DNA of 64,000 bases from Siphonodentalium dalli (lineage: Eukaryota > Mollusca > Scaphopoda > Gadilida > Siphonodentaliidae): contig CP136066.1 in the NCBI GenBank assembly GCA_032622095.1, positions 94,073,319 to 94,137,318 on the forward strand, written 5' to 3'. Below the pieces are notes generated by a model. That model made no database searches and was not told the origin of the DNA. It worked only from the letters and a program-made list of their open reading frames with translations. Shown one piece after another: positions 33,609 through 45,683 of the stretch (within the stretch, counting starts at the first letter, position 1; each line of letters begins with the position of its first letter). The position numbers and the translations under genes were made by a program.

Positions 33609-34054
33609 TTAAAGATGCATAATCCGATTAAGCACCCATCAATTAGTATTTTATTTGGATTCGAGGTAAAAAATATTTGAATTTAGTCAAGGAACCCACC
33701 TATCAAAGCTCAGAGTTATTAGATATCGATTTTTGAAATCTATTATTTTTCACCATCAAGAATTATTAGTGGCCCATTAAACAGTTGACGAGCCAACGGT
33801 CTTGGACCAAATTGCAGATGAAGATGGATAACTCTAAAACCAAGACGGTTTTTGTTGACAATAAGGCCAAATTGCGTCGAACAACATGTTGATAAATAAC
33901 ACATTTCAGGCAATTTTATACTATAGTTAACAGTGGTTAGCATTATTTTTGGGCAATTAATCGATTCTGATAACTGAAGCGGCATTTCTAAAAATGTTTT
34001 TGTTGTTGGAATCTGATTATATGGGGACCATCAAATCGGATTTAGTAACTTTAA
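33609..34054. mobile_element. Family C element, copy 2
   Basis: TTAAAGATGCATAATCCGAT to AAATCGGATTTAGTAACTTTAA (edges read from the ends inward). It is more diverged than the 44.2-kb copy but has the same length and order of blocks (ATCAAAGCTCAGAGTTATTA, GATGAAGATGGATAACTCTA). Confidence 0.6.
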
Positions 34055-34238
34055 TAGAGCACAATCAGCCACAATGGGAAATTGCCTTTGTGCACATGTT
34101 GACATCGACACACAACCCGACACACAACCCGACACACAACCCGTGTGCTGGATGACATTGAACATGCCTTGGCAGTTGGTGTGGTTTATAAAAAATCAGG
34201 GAAATGATTGTAACGTTGAGATTGTGCTCTAATTAATA
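34051..34238. mobile_element. Small TTAA-type element (family K)
   Basis: TTAATAGAGCACAATC at the left and GATTGTGCTCTAATTAA at the right are inverted. It shares the TTAA at 34051 with the end of the preceding family C copy, as if inserted into that target. It contains GACACACAACCC three times in tandem. Confidence 0.5.
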
Positions 34239-34242
34239 GTAA

Positions 34243-34382
34243 TCCTTCTGCACTTGTATTATCTTTTAGTATGTCTGTTGTCTGCTCATTTTGCCTTGCC
34301 ACCCCTCCAAATGAATGTTAGACCATTCCAATATAAACTTATATAACTGAATGGAAGAATCCATTTAGTAAAGAAAGGGTTA
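34243..34382. mobile_element. Family E fragment
   Basis: TTCTGCACTTGTATTATC, TGTTGTCTGCTCATTTT, CACCCCTCCAAATGAAT and AAGAAAGGGTTA match the right half of the family. The left half is missing. Confidence 0.6.
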
Positions 34383-34561
34383 TAAAGACCGGAAAGTATA
34401 TACTCTGAAGTACAGATGAGGAGGAAATAAATATTCCCTTTGAAAAAATGCAAAATGTAGTGAAAAACAAGAAATTTTACCACAGTCTCGTTTTTCCAAC
34501 ACAGAAGACCAGTTTATTCAAAGTGTCAATATCAATTGTGAAAATAGAATTGGACAAGGGG

Positions 34562-34738
34562 TAAGTAATGCCCTAAATAATCGACTCCTTAACCACAGCA
34601 GATTGTTGCCATTCATCGGAAAGCTCTCATTGAGAGCTCTTCGATGAATGGCAACAAGCCATATTTCCGACTAAATCCTGAAAAATTACCCATAATTCTG
34701 CTGTGGTTAAGGAGTCGATTATTTAGGGCATTAGTGTA
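34562..34738. mobile_element. Family A MITE, copy 6
   Basis: Begins TAAGTAATGCCC. The left arm lacks the ATTATGGGTAATTTT...AATATGG block, while the right arm is complete. Confidence 0.8.
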
Positions 34739-35707
34739 TGTGGCAATTAATTGAGTTTGTCATACAAAAATCAACATCTAAAATGATCCTGATGAAATAT
34801 ACAATGGAATGATAAATTCTATGTCAAAAATATGATCATAATGCTGGAGACAGGAGTCACCTCAGATGATGATGATGTTAATGATGATGATAATGATGAA
34901 GACTGACCTGTGATGCTGCGAATCACTACAAAAAATTGGCACCTGCTGCTGTCACTTATTTATGTTAAAGGGACTCAAGGCCTTCGAAGTGTTCATTTGA
35001 TATAAGATAAATTTTATGAGTCTGTACAACAAATATCATCAACAAGTATATTTTAAAATAGAACGACTAAGTTCTAATTTTCATTCTTAACCTCTTCGTT
35101 GCTATGACGTCCCTAACTATTACGGACGTAAAAGTGCATGCCGTGTGCTATATGGTCTGTAGGTACTATGAACCTACTTGAGCACACTAGCAGTAGGCCA
35201 TTATACATAACTGGAACTCAGAGATTGGTGCGTCGGAATAACTGTATCTCGAAGTTTCAAACAGTGTATGATGTTCCACGATTGTGAACGATAATAGTTT
35301 TTCAACTGAGTCAGTTTGATGGTTCTTGTGATATTCCCGTTGGCAATAACTCATCGAACAGCGACGGTGTTAATAATTCTCCAATATAGGAGATCGAAGC
35401 CATTGTTATTTAAACATTACTGTGGCATTACTGATGAAAATCCAATAAGATGCAATTAGTGATGTTAATTGACAAATCACTGTTACAGATTTGTTTACAA
35501 AACAATGTTTTCAACATGCAAAATTTCTATCAACAATGAATATAAGAACAAAATTTATCTATTTCTCCATGTTCTTCATAGTGATGATATTTTCTGGCCA
35601 TTTATCCACTGCAAAAACCTTGTGTCCCTTTAACATGTTGACTGCCCTGTGTCCCATTCAATTACATGCATAAAGTCGTAGTCGGCAGTCAACGTTTTAA
35701 TAAAAAA
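34739..35707. other. No gene recognised
   Basis: About 1 kb with a short GATGAT run near 34870. A 60-codon + frame at 35491 is unsupported. Confidence 0.45.
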
Positions 35708-36121
35708 GCCAGCGCTCATTTGCAGAATGAGGTCCCCAGAAGGTGAATTTGGGTGATGCTATCCCGCACAGCAGGCTAGCATCACCAAATTCACCCTCTG
35801 GGGACCTCATTCTGCATGGCCTCATATGCTATGGGAGACAAAGACTCAGATTGAAGATTGTGATGAAAACCCATTGGGAACCTCGATTATGCAATGTGTC
35901 GTCTGCCAATTTGAGGATATAGAGAAACTAAACTAAAAAAGAAATAGAATCTATGTGAAGAATTTTCTATAGAAATTTGATAATAAAGAAACTTTCCAGA
36001 GAATACGAGGCCTAAGCAGAATGGTCGAGGTCCCCAGAGGATGAATTTAGTGATACTAGCCCACCGTAGAGCCCTCTGGGGACCTCATTCTGCAAATGAC
36101 AGGCATACTAAACTCAGGCTT
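35708..36121. mobile_element. Family B element, full copy
   Basis: Two terminal palindromes and the shared middle are present. The right palindrome has lost its central arm near CCACCGTAGAG. Confidence 0.75.
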
Positions 36122-36375
36122 ACCAGTATTCTCAGATAATACAGGTGCATTTCGGTGTTTTCACTTCTGTTTTCAACACTGTCCCGATTTCTAACTTGGT
36201 CAAAAACTAGTAATACATTGGACTGTCTCCCAGGCGTACAGCCAACAGCATTTGACACTTCCAGCAGTGTTGGTTTGTGCTGAATTGGTCATTGTCACAT
36301 GGCTGTGTGCATAAAGTCACCAACGATCTTGAAAATGTGAATGAAGTCACCCATAATTTCCCACCTTTACATAAG

Positions 36376-36590
36376 TACAGTAGGCCCTAAATAATCGACT
36401 CCTTGACCACAGCAGAATTATGGGTAATTTTTCAGGATTTAGTCGGAAAATGGCTTGTTGCCATTCAATGGAAATCTCTCACTGAGAGCTTTATGATGAA
36501 TGGCAACAAGTCATATTTCCGACTAAATCCTGAAAAAATACCCATAATTCTGCTGTGGTTGAGGAGTCGATTATTTAGGGCATTACTGTA
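36376..36590. mobile_element. Family A MITE, copy 7
   Basis: Full length; small arm differences (TTCAATGGAAATCTC opposite TTTATGATGAATGGC). Confidence 0.85.
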
Positions 36591-38131
36591 CCAAGAATCT
36601 TCCAAATGTGAATAAGGTCATCCCGGATCTCTCCAAAGTGAGTAAAGTCACACAGGATCTGTAAAGTTGTGTTCATCTATTATCTGATCTCTAACAACTT
36701 GTACACTGGCAACATATTAAAACGGCTACCCGATTGAAATCGAATTAAGGATACGAATCCTATCATTGAACTGCGGCGGTTAACTTTACAAAGCTGACAG
36801 AATCCCATTGAATATTCTTTCGAAAAACATGAAAAACAATAATAATTAAAATACAAACAAACGGCTTATTAAAAATCCTGTTTTTAGTGAGATTTTGAAA
36901 TCCTAGGTGACTAAGATTGTTTGTCAGATCTGGAGTAACTTTATGCATGTAGCCATGTGACAATGAGCAATTTGGCAGTAATTGGTAACATATATGACAT
37001 GAATATGATTACTGATACATTTTTGAGATGAAAGCATATGTCACGAAACATTATCTAACATATCTGAAAGAACATCTACGAAATATCTCTCAACAAACAA
37101 TATTCTGACACAGTCTACACATTCTCGTACCTGGAAGCTTAATTACCCATCATGCTCTGCAGTTCTGCAACATAGTTCCCACATGTAGGACCTAATTAAA
37201 TCCAAGGCTATTTCTTGCCATTTGTCAAGGTTTTCAAAACCCTCTGATCATAAATCCAATGTCATTTCTTGGCAATTTAAAATGTTTTTTTTCCTCAAAA
37301 TTTTCAATGTGTTCAGCAAGTGGTGTATGGCCATTTGAAAATTTAAGCACTTTCCATGCCTTGAATTAAATATTTGTTATGTGGTAATGTCATGGCCTCA
37401 AAAATATGTGGTAGCTGCAATGGCACAGCTACTTGGACCCATGAGACAGAAAGGCGAATATCAAAGTTTTTATTGTGTAAATGAAAGCTATGCCATGGTA
37501 AAGCCTGACCTGAAATATTAAACATTTTCTTGGTTACAAACATGGCACGCGAATCTTAGTATATTCATTTATTATTTTTATATACCTTTAAAGACATATT
37601 ATGGACTTGTTCGGGTTGAAATTAATAAGTTAGTACTCAGGTGCTATGCCAACATGGGGAATGTAGCATTTTACTAACATAGCTGAAAATTTCAAAGAAA
37701 TCGACCATACCACTCCAAAGAAAACATCGTCTGAACTACACCCAATTGTAAATATTTACATCTCGATTCACGACGCAACTATCGGCGATAATCTAACACA
37801 AATTATTTCGGCATCGAGAGTCATTGCATTTAATTAATATATCAGAATGACGGTGTGTATCGTCAATTTGGAATAATATTCATAACAAATAACTACTTTC
37901 ACATCACATTAAAACATGTCAAAATGAATAGACTGTGTCACGGATAAAGTTCTTAAAACGTCAACATGCGAAAAAGACACATGTCCAGTAGCTATAGTCC
38001 CTGAATGATTGAGAGCCGTTTTCCTCCGCCTATAAATAGATATATGCCAGGTGTAACATTGTCGAGAAATTGTCGAGTCCACGACGCGTCAATCAGATCC
38101 AATATAATGATGTACTTGACAGACTTCCTGG
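36591..38131 (-). other. Repeat-free stretch, possibly 3' UTR and downstream flank of the exon at 38132-38324
   Basis: This is the longest part of the 27-61 kb domain without any recognised mobile element. On the minus strand below the stop at 38132 it contains a Pumilio-like TGTAAATA near 37753-37760 and an AATAAA poly(A)-type signal near 37569-37574. A 3' UTR of about 560 nt is therefore plausible but unproven. Confidence 0.3.
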
Positions 38132-38324
38132 TCAAAATCTTCTATCAGAGTTGGGGGAAAACAAAGAGTCAAAGCTCAGATCACGCACATTTGGTCCAGA
38201 ATTAGATCGCACATGACGGCTCTTCGACAGGCGTGAGTGCATTGATCGGCGTGCTGATCGACCTGAACGAGAAAACTGACGGGTCCAGAAGACACTTGGA
38301 TTTACTGCTGCTTGTGTTGATGGT
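38132..38324 (-). CDS. Candidate last exon of an unidentified host gene
   Basis: On the minus strand a good acceptor, CCTTTTATATTTTCAG, ends at 38325. From 38324 one base completes a split codon, then 63 codons run to TGA at 38134-38132. The predicted C-terminus is rich in Ser and Arg, ends NVRDLSFDSLFSPNSDRRF and contains RSNSGP, which fits a mode-1 14-3-3 motif. A second frame from the same acceptor is open for 40 codons, so the phase is not certain. The exon is noticeably more GC-rich than its surroundings. Upstream exons were not securely found; the best guesses are 40271-40312 and 44901-44937. No family is recognised. Confidence 0.35.
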
Positions 38325-38518
38325 CTGAAAATATAAAAGGAACTGGTTGAGTGTTGGTTGAGAGTCTAACTGGTTGAATATTTTATCAGCAGTCAGGAGG
38401 TACTTTAACCTCTAATAACTGACCATGAGTTGCCTGCTGGGCCATTGTTGTTATAAGACAAAGGCAAAGAATGCGCTCTAGTCTAGACTAATGAGGCAAA
38501 AGGCGTAAGCGTCTGTAG

Positions 38519-38735
38519 TACAGTAATGTCCTAAATAATCAACCCCTAAACCACAGCAGAATTATGGGTAATTATTCAGGATTTAGTCAGAAATATGGCT
38601 TGCTGCCATTCATCGGAAAGCTCTCGGTGAGAGCTTTCCGATGAATGGCAACAAGCCATATTTCCGACTCAATCCTGAAAAATTTCCCATAATTCTGCTG
38701 TGCTGAAAGGGTCATATACTTTGGTCATTGCTGTA
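38519..38735. mobile_element. Family A MITE, copy 8
   Basis: Full length; the right outer arm is diverged (GAAAGGGTCATATACTTTGG). On the minus strand it would lie just upstream of the candidate exon, in its intron. Confidence 0.8.
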
Positions 38736-38871
38736 GATTAATCCAATGATTTTCCCGGAAAGGTGTGCTATACTCATCATCTGGATCACTATTTAGGATC
38801 TGGATGATTCGGAATGTCATATCATACCAGCTGTGTCCCATTATATTGTAGCGTCAGAGACAGATTTATCA

Positions 38872-39050
38872 TACAGTAATGCTCTAATATTCAGGATTTA
38901 GTCAGAAATATGGCTTGCTGCCATTCATCGGAAAGCTCTCGGTGAGAGCTTTCCGATGAATGGCAACAAGCCATATTTCCGACTAAAACCTGAAAAGTTA
39001 CCCATAATTCAGCTGTGGTTAAGAAGTCGATTACTTAGATCATTACTGTA
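38872..39050. mobile_element. Family A MITE, copy 9
   Basis: The left arm lost the AATCGACTCC...GGGTAA block (it goes from GCTCTAAT straight to ATTCAGG). The central hairpin is perfect. Confidence 0.8.
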
Positions 39051-39294
39051 GTTTTTATTGATATCATATATATGCTCCTTCATTCTAACTTTAAATTTTG
39101 TTTTGAAATTCCCTGACATATTGTTTCTTCCATACTTTACAGGTGAACAGGTAGATTGAATTTCGTGTTTTCAATCGGCCTTTACAGTAATATCTTTTAT
39201 TGAGCTGTGCGCGATCCTTTGAATTGTGACGATTTTTCCATTGTTTGGCATATTCAACACCTGGGGTCGGAGCACAGAATGTACGGATTCTTTA

Positions 39295-39470
39295 TAGTAC
39301 TTCCTGAAATAGCTAGGTCACTATTTAGGACCTTGCCCAAGTGTCACAACCTGGCATGAGATTTGAAACAGCGTGTGGCTCTACTGCACAACACTGCTTA
39401 CTTCGACCAAGCCACTGCGTTAACACCATTACATGGCATGGCACTGCGTTAACACCATTACAATTCCGAC
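39295..39470 (-). mobile_element. tRNA-derived SINE-like element
   Basis: The minus strand shows TGGCTTGGTCGAAG (A-box-like), then TGTTTCAAATCTC (B-box-like), then GACACTTGGGCAAGGTCC, a segment typical of many SINE bodies. CACTGCGTTAACACCATTACA is directly repeated next to it (39413 and 39442). Confidence 0.5.
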
Positions 39471-40033
39471 ACTCTAACCTCTGGGCAATCGGACTCCGAA
39501 GAATACAATAGGACAGTCACTTGGTCAAATTTTCACAAGGGAGAGCAATGGCACTATAATGGCCCAATGAATATTCAATGCTTTTGATATAAGATATGAT
39601 TCCACAGGGGAGAATTATGGCATATAATTGAATCAGGCTAGACTTGACACCCGCAGCTATATCATTGAATATGATCCCTTGCAGGCTCAGAGAATGATTG
39701 TCAGTTACGGACAGTCCTGTCATGGCCCCTATTAATACAGATGAATATTTCTTAACATCCAAGTCCCTGACTGGAATTAGTAAGTGTTGCCTATGATGGA
39801 GTGCTGACATTTCAGAGGCTAGAGACTAGGAATCAAGCAATAAAAGTCAAATGAGAGGTCTTCTGGGGTGCCCAGACTATCTGATAACAGAGCAATCTAA
39901 TTTCTCATGGGCGCTTTTACTGCTATCTTCATAAGTGTTATGAATTTTTGTCTAGGGATGTTAAAGGGTTTTAGGAGATAGAAAGGTGTTAATGGCTGAA
40001 GCATGGGGGTCAGTGGTGAGGACATAGAGAGGG
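39471..40033. other. No gene recognised
   Basis: A 97-codon minus frame at 39517-39810 has no recognisable motif. Confidence 0.4.
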
Positions 40034-40168
40034 CATGATCATGCCATGAATCTCAACTCTGGCTAACGCCCGTAGAGATCATATTCCACCATTACAAAAC
40101 CTTGGAACTTTTTGAAGTTTTGACAGGGAACCTTATAAAGTCGAAAAAATAATTCATGGCATGATCTA
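40034..40168. mobile_element. Family G element, short palindromic copy
   Basis: GATCATGCCATGAAT to ATTCATGGCATGATC. It shares CAACTCTGGCT, AACCTTGGAACTTT and TTGACAGGGAA with the long copy at 16401-16869. Confidence 0.6.
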
Positions 40169-40529
40169 AGAGAGGGTATTTCGGGAGGGTTCTAGTTCCA
40201 AGTTACTATCTGCACCACCCCATTGGGTACTGGCATATTTCCAGCTTTTGTAGAAATTACCACCCATCACCTGCCCTTGCAACTTTCCCAATGCAACATC
40301 TGAGTTCTCAAACTGAATACACCATCAGAAGATGATGTTTTGAAAATAATAACGCAGTCGAAAAAGCTAAATTTAAAATAAGCAATTATGTTATGTCGAC
40401 AATTAATATAAAAATACTGAATGGATCTGCCACTAAATTTGTATACTTGCTGATAACACTCTTCCCAAAATTTCCCTTCTAAAACTATGATTAAAGTCAT
40501 CTTTTTAACATTTTTATTATTATATAATA

Positions 40530-40659
40530 TGCTTGATGTGGTCTTCAAATAGCATAGATTCCTTCATGTGGTGTACTAGCTTAACAATTAAGTAGTTTTC
40601 TATGTACGTCCATCTAAACTTTCCACCTCCTGACATAGCTCAGACATGGAAACCCCTTA
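40530..40659. repeat. Family F dispersed 130-bp repeat, copy 2
   Basis: Same orientation as 26202-26331; the differences are mostly single bases. Confidence 0.75.
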
Positions 40660-40790
40660 TATGATTGTTTTGTAGGTTATAAAGTAGCTAAAAATGACAA
40701 TAATATAGGTCTGAACACTAAACATGGCTTTAAATTATTATTTTGAAAAACAAATCATAGCATAATTGAAATCCAAAGGGTGGATCAGAC

Positions 40791-41162
40791 AAACCTGCAA
40801 ACAGTGTCTGTCATTTGCAGAATGAGGACCCCAGAGGGTGAATTTAGTGATGCGCTATCCGCACAGTGGGCTAGCATCACTAAATTCACCATATGGGGGG
40901 ACCACATTCTGCTTAGGCCTCATCTTCTGGGAAGTATCTATAGTCTCAAATTAACATGTTTTTTATTTACTTTTCTGGGAAGTTTCTATATTCCCTAATT
41001 TGCAGAAGATAAAATGCATAATCGAGGTGACTAATGGGTGAAGATCACCAACTTTCAACTGGAGAACTTCAATCTAATCATAGTCTCCCATAGAAGTTGA
41101 GGTAAACTAACCCCATGGGGACCTCATTCTGCAAAGGACAGGCACACTAAACTCAGGCATGG
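40791..41162. mobile_element. Family B element between 43-bp direct repeats
   Basis: The element has the usual terminal palindrome at the left and a reduced one at the right. It is flanked by nearly identical 43-bp direct repeats, 40748-40790 and 41163-41205, both starting AAACAAATCATAGC and ending CAGAC. Confidence 0.75.
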
Positions 41163-41205
41163 AAACAAATCATAGCATAATTGAAATCCAAAGGGTGGAA
41201 CAGAC

Positions 41206-42659
41206 GAAATGCAACGTTGTGCAATCTGATATGAAAATGCTCACAGTTCCATGAAATGAACTTGGTTATGTCTGTTCCAAAGTCAACATAACAGCTTTTA
41301 GCTTTATATCAACTTATTGAATTATTCACGAAGATTTTTGATAACGTCAGTGATACCATTACCCCTATTCAAATGCTAGGTCATCAATTTTCATTGATTA
41401 TAAAAGAAATGTCGATATAAAATATTGGTACAATTAGAACTTTCAGCACAGAATTTATTATTGAGGTGCATTTCATTGTATGCTAGCATAAAATGTGACA
41501 AGAGATATTGCAATATATTGTTCAATAGGGACGTGATCCATATCGATAGCAGCATCATGTCTCCAAGGGATGTCAGGTCAGAATATCTATTGTAATATGT
41601 CATGGTGACATATTGTAATATGTCATGGTGACATATTCAGGGACATAATGGCAACAGGGGTGGATTTTGGGGGGGGGGGGGGGGTTGAGACTCCCAACTT
41701 AAGTAAAAATTTTCAACAGTTGCAAGTCTCATTCTTGTATCAACCGCAATTGGAAATTTGATACCAGAAATAGGTTCGGATAGTTCAGTTATGAGTATTG
41801 AACTTATATTTAACCCTTTCAGTGCCAAGTCCGATTTTTGTATCAACCCATATTTCCTTGATCATTTTTCAAATTTATATTATATATTGATTATAATAAT
41901 GTGATACATTGATGGAAAGAGCTCTAAAAGGGTTATTAATGTAAAATCTTTCGTTTTTAGACGGAGATTTGATTAATTTCCTACTTAAGAGTCAAATTTT
42001 GGGCTGATATGACCATCTGTTGGGAATGACATCTTTTTCAATGGCTATTTAGGTTTATTAGGGGGATGTCAAATGACCAATTATGAATGGGGATTTCCAT
42101 GCAAATCTGCCGAGCTAAAGTTACAGTTCCACATACTTCTGAGTGTGACCTTGATGTGGTATTGGAAACAACAGGTATTTATCTGGCGTGTCAGCTTGGA
42201 ACTTGTTCCATTATAATATTGGTGTATTTATTTTTTAATTTTATGTTGATTTTTCAAATATAGGTCAAGTGATTTTTCAAATATAGGTCAAGTGATGTAC
42301 CCTTAAACTGGAACTCTAGGTTGCTGCTGAAAATGCAAGGAAGGAAAGCAATTGAAAGAAAATGTGAACTCTATAGAATTAGAAGACTAAAAGTACTCAT
42401 GCCACCGTAACATATGGCCCACCCAATAATGTATGCAGCCTCTATTAAACAACCCCTCATTTTAATACTTCAATATATCACAGTCCGCCCTCTGTGCAGA
42501 TCAAAGGCTGAAAATCAATCTCGGACAATAATCATGTGAACATATGAAGATCTCTACAGGAGAATGAACTGACATTTGATTGGATGCAAATGTTGCATAT
42601 GATAAATTGGTTAAAGAAGTTAATGAGAAGGTTAGAAAAGTTAAAAGTACTGCCAACCT
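41206..42659. other. No gene recognised; contains a poly-G run
   Basis: A run of 16 G occurs at about 41669-41684. CATGGTGACATATT is tandemly repeated near 41600-41635, and GTGATTTTTCAAATATAGGTCAA near 42250-42290. A TTAACCCTTTCA end near 41811 has no partner nearby. Confidence 0.45.
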
Positions 42660-42920
42660 TTAACCCTTAATTGACCGGAGTTGTGCTGGTGCTGCATTAA
42701 AGACCCTGTGCCAGTGCATTCACTTATATATGGGAGTCTCCCATAGAGAGCCTTGCATATATAAGAGAATGTACTGGCTTACCTGATCAAGGTAAATATT
42801 GTTAGGCCAATGCATTCTCTTATATTTGTGAGGCACCCTATGGGCAACTCACATATATAAGAGACTGCATTGGCACAGGGTTTTCGCTAAATTTCAGGAA
42901 GCTACAATCATGAAGGGTTA
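42660..42920. mobile_element. Family J element, full copy
   Basis: TTAACCCTTAATTG to ATGAAGGGTTA. Both hairpins are present, with small mismatches such as TTATATTTGTGAGGC. Confidence 0.75.
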
Positions 42921-42946
42921 TCATATAATCATGAAAAGGTTAACAT

Positions 42947-42978
42947 ATAGTGTGTCTGACATTTGCAGAATGAGGTCA
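42947..42978. mobile_element. Family B fragment
   Basis: Only the outer left end, GTGTGTCTGACATTTGCAG-like, remains. It is cut exactly where the 48-bp tandem repeat starts. Confidence 0.6.
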
Positions 42979-43218
42979 ACCCTTCTACTATAAATTACAA
43001 CACAAATTTATGCAAATAGCCAGAGTACCCTTCTACTATAAATTACAACACAAATTTATGCAAATAGCCAGAGTACCCTTCTACTATAATTACAACACAA
43101 ATTTATGCAAATAGCCAGAGTACCCTTCTACTATAAATTACAACACAAATTTATGCAAATAGCCAGAGTACCCTTCTACTATAAACTACAAAACAAATTT
43201 ATGCAAATAGCCAGAGTA
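42979..43218. repeat. 48-bp tandem repeat, five copies
   Basis: ACCCTTCTACTATAAATTAC plus ATTTATGCAAATAGCCAGAGT, five nearly identical units; the third lost one base and the fifth has two changes. Confidence 0.9.
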
Positions 43219-43651
43219 ATGAAACCCATTCTTTGGGAAAAAACCCTCTGAAAGCATGGAATAATACCTCATACATGACAAGGATATAACATGAATCAAT
43301 TTGTATCATGACAAAGTAATATAATATACAATGTTCAACTCGTGTGTTTATATCAGATTTTATTTGGTTTTGGTTCTGTTTTTGCCTTATTGTTATGCTA
43401 TACTTTTGTATAATATATTTGTTGTGGAACCATGCGCTGAAAGCAGACTGGCTAAAGGGATCTATTTCACTCATAACGCCTAAGGCGTAAACACATTTCA
43501 ATTGTAATACTGCTCACTCATTATTAACCTTGACAAATCATGCAGTCACCGAATGAGCACTCAACACATTTCGGTGACCATTCAATTGTAATCACTCGTA
43601 TCCATATAGACAAAAGTTTTGATACTATTCTTCGAAACGTAGGAAACTATT
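43219..43651. other. No gene recognised
   Basis: Overlaps a 100-codon minus frame (43199-43501) that begins inside the tandem repeat and has no motif support. Confidence 0.4.
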
Positions 43652-43806
43652 ATTCCCCAGAGGGTGAATTTAGTAACGCTATCCTGCACAACGCGTTAGC
43701 ATCACCAAATTCACCCTCTGGGGATCTCATTCTGCTTAGACCTCATATTCTGGGAAGTATCTATAGTCTCAAATTAACATTGTTTTTAGTTTAACTTTTT
43801 CCCTTC
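43652..43806. mobile_element. Family B fragment fused to a family A arm
   Basis: The left hairpin and part of the middle (GGGAAGTATCTATAGTCTC, TTTTTCCCTTCTG) are present and then stop abruptly at the start of the next feature. Confidence 0.7.
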
Positions 43807-43916
43807 TGTGAGAGCTTTCCGATGAATGGCAACAAGCCATATTTCCGACTAAATCCTAAAAAGTTAGCCATAATTCTGCTGTGGTTAAGGAGTCAATTAT
43901 TTAGAGCATTACTGTA
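43807..43916. mobile_element. Family A right arm only, copy 10
   Basis: GTGAGAGCTTTCCGATG to GAGCATTACTGTA. It joins the broken family B copy with no spacer. Confidence 0.75.
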
Positions 43917-44217
43917 TATTAACCCTTCCATTACTGTCAGAGAAACTGCTATTTGTGTGATTTGGCTATTTTTATCTGAACGTCCACAATATATATTGGC
44001 AAAAATTGATGAAATGTTTTTCTCAGATGAAATAAGCAGTACTGTATTATGCTAAACCGAGCTGGTTGATTTTGTATGAAACAGGAAACAATAGTCCATA
44101 TTTCCATTATAAGTTAGATATACATGTATCAACTAAAAGATTGTATTGATCTATTTCAAATAAGCATTCCAACAATATAGCATAATAATTTCTACCCATT
44201 TGAAGACAATGAAACAA

Positions 44218-44638
44218 TTAAAGGTACTCAATCCGATCAGACGCTCCTAATTTACTATTTCTTTGGGTTCGGGGGTAAAAAATATTTGATTCGAGTCGAG
44301 GTACCCACCCATCAAAGCTCTGAGTGATTAGGTATCGATGTTTGAAGTTTGCGATTTCTATTGTTTGTAGGACAGAACTTGCCGGTCAAATGGACGGTCT
44401 TGCAGATAAAGATGGATAACTCTAAAATCAAGTGGTTATTATTACCACTTGATTTTAGTGTTATCCATCTTTATTTTTATCTGTCCCACAAACAATAGAA
44501 ATCGCAAACTTCAAACATCGATATCTAATCACTCTGAGCTTTGATTGGTGGGTTCCTTGACTCGAATAAAATATTTTTTACCCCCGAAGCCAAAGAAATA
44601 GTAAATTAGGAGCATCTGATTGGATTGAGTACCTTTAA
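44218..44638. mobile_element. Family C element, copy 3, near-perfect palindrome
   Basis: TTAAAGGTACTCAATCCGAT to GGATTGAGTACCTTTAA, 421 bp, with arms pairing over almost 200 bp. The centre is AAGTGGTTATTATTACCACTT.. region near 44436. Shared TTAA ends put it with piggyBac-type targets. Confidence 0.8.
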
Positions 44639-45460
44639 CAAAGGCTCAAACTTAATTTTGATAAATTATTGGATGTAAGGAAATTTCATTTGATTTCATT
44701 TTTTATATAGAGGACAAAGCTGGTCATCTATTTTTTTAGTTGGATATAATACCCACCCAATAACACTACAAAACAGTACGATTTCAGCCTTAATGAATGA
44801 GTAAAGGAAAGTAGTTGTTTTTAGTGTTTCTCCTCTATTTGCTTTCTGTTTATACTGTCAGATAGGAATCAGAATCTGGGGTTGCTAGTAAACAAGGTAC
44901 CTGTGAGAGACTCTGAATTTGGCACCCGATTTGTTCCCTGAATTAGCAGGAGGTGTTTTTATTGGCCGCAGTACCCTGAAGTTCTCCATGGGGCTGATAC
45001 TAAAGATACGGCAAGGCTCATCTGTATCAAGGGCAGTAACCCTTCAAATGTTGTAGAGGTCACATAATTTAGATCCACATTGGCCCGGGAGCTATACATG
45101 GTAAAATTTTCAAAACTCTTACTATTAAGTGAATAATTACAAAAATTGCTGGATTCTCACCCCCTCCTGATGGTCACCTCTTCAATCTTTTTTTCATTGT
45201 GATGCTGTTTTATCAGTGTAAATTTTTCTCATGGCATAACTCATTAAATATGATTATATGCTTGGTCTCTTCCTAGCATCAACAACAACAAAATTTTGTT
45301 TGAAGGCAGGATTGCATTGTTGTTCCCAAATAAACACAAGCAACATCTGGTGTTACAAGTATTTCACTTTAAAAAAAATAAACCCATCCACCTCAATTAT
45401 CAAATACGTTGGATGACAATCAATCAAGTAATTTATTATGACCGATCAAGGCTATTTTAA
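44639..45460. other. No secure gene; possible small minus-strand exon
   Basis: On the minus strand 44937-44901 (37 nt) has a pyrimidine-rich acceptor (CACCTCCTGCTAATTCAG) and a CAG|GTACC donor. It is far too short to call alone. A 46-codon minus frame near 45098 is also unsupported. Confidence 0.3.
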
Positions 45461-45652
45461 TTAAACCTTTCTATACTAAATGGATTTCCGCACCCATTTA
45501 TAAAATATCCATTGGAATTGTTTATTATTCATCTGTAGGGGTGTTCAGGAAAAGTGAGCAGATGACAGGCAGGCGAAAAGATAATAATAGTGCAGAAAGA
45601 TCATTTCCATTGGAGGGAAATGATCAGATAATAAGTTCCAAGGTCGTTTGTT
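45461..45652. mobile_element. Family E element, truncated on the right
   Basis: TTAAACCTTTCTATAC, then CATTGGAATTGTTTATTATTC, AGGGGTGTTCAGGAAAA and AATAATAGTGCAGAA. It ends in GATAATAAGTTC without the second TTAA. Confidence 0.6.
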
Positions 45653-45683
45653 GAACTATGGTTATTTTAAAAAAGATTCAAAT

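Noticed and set aside
40267-40548. 93-codon minus frame
   Set aside because: The frame is AT-driven and Lys/Ile/Phe-rich. A different frame in the same place (40312-40166) is open after an AG acceptor but ends at the edge of the family G element, so neither is called.
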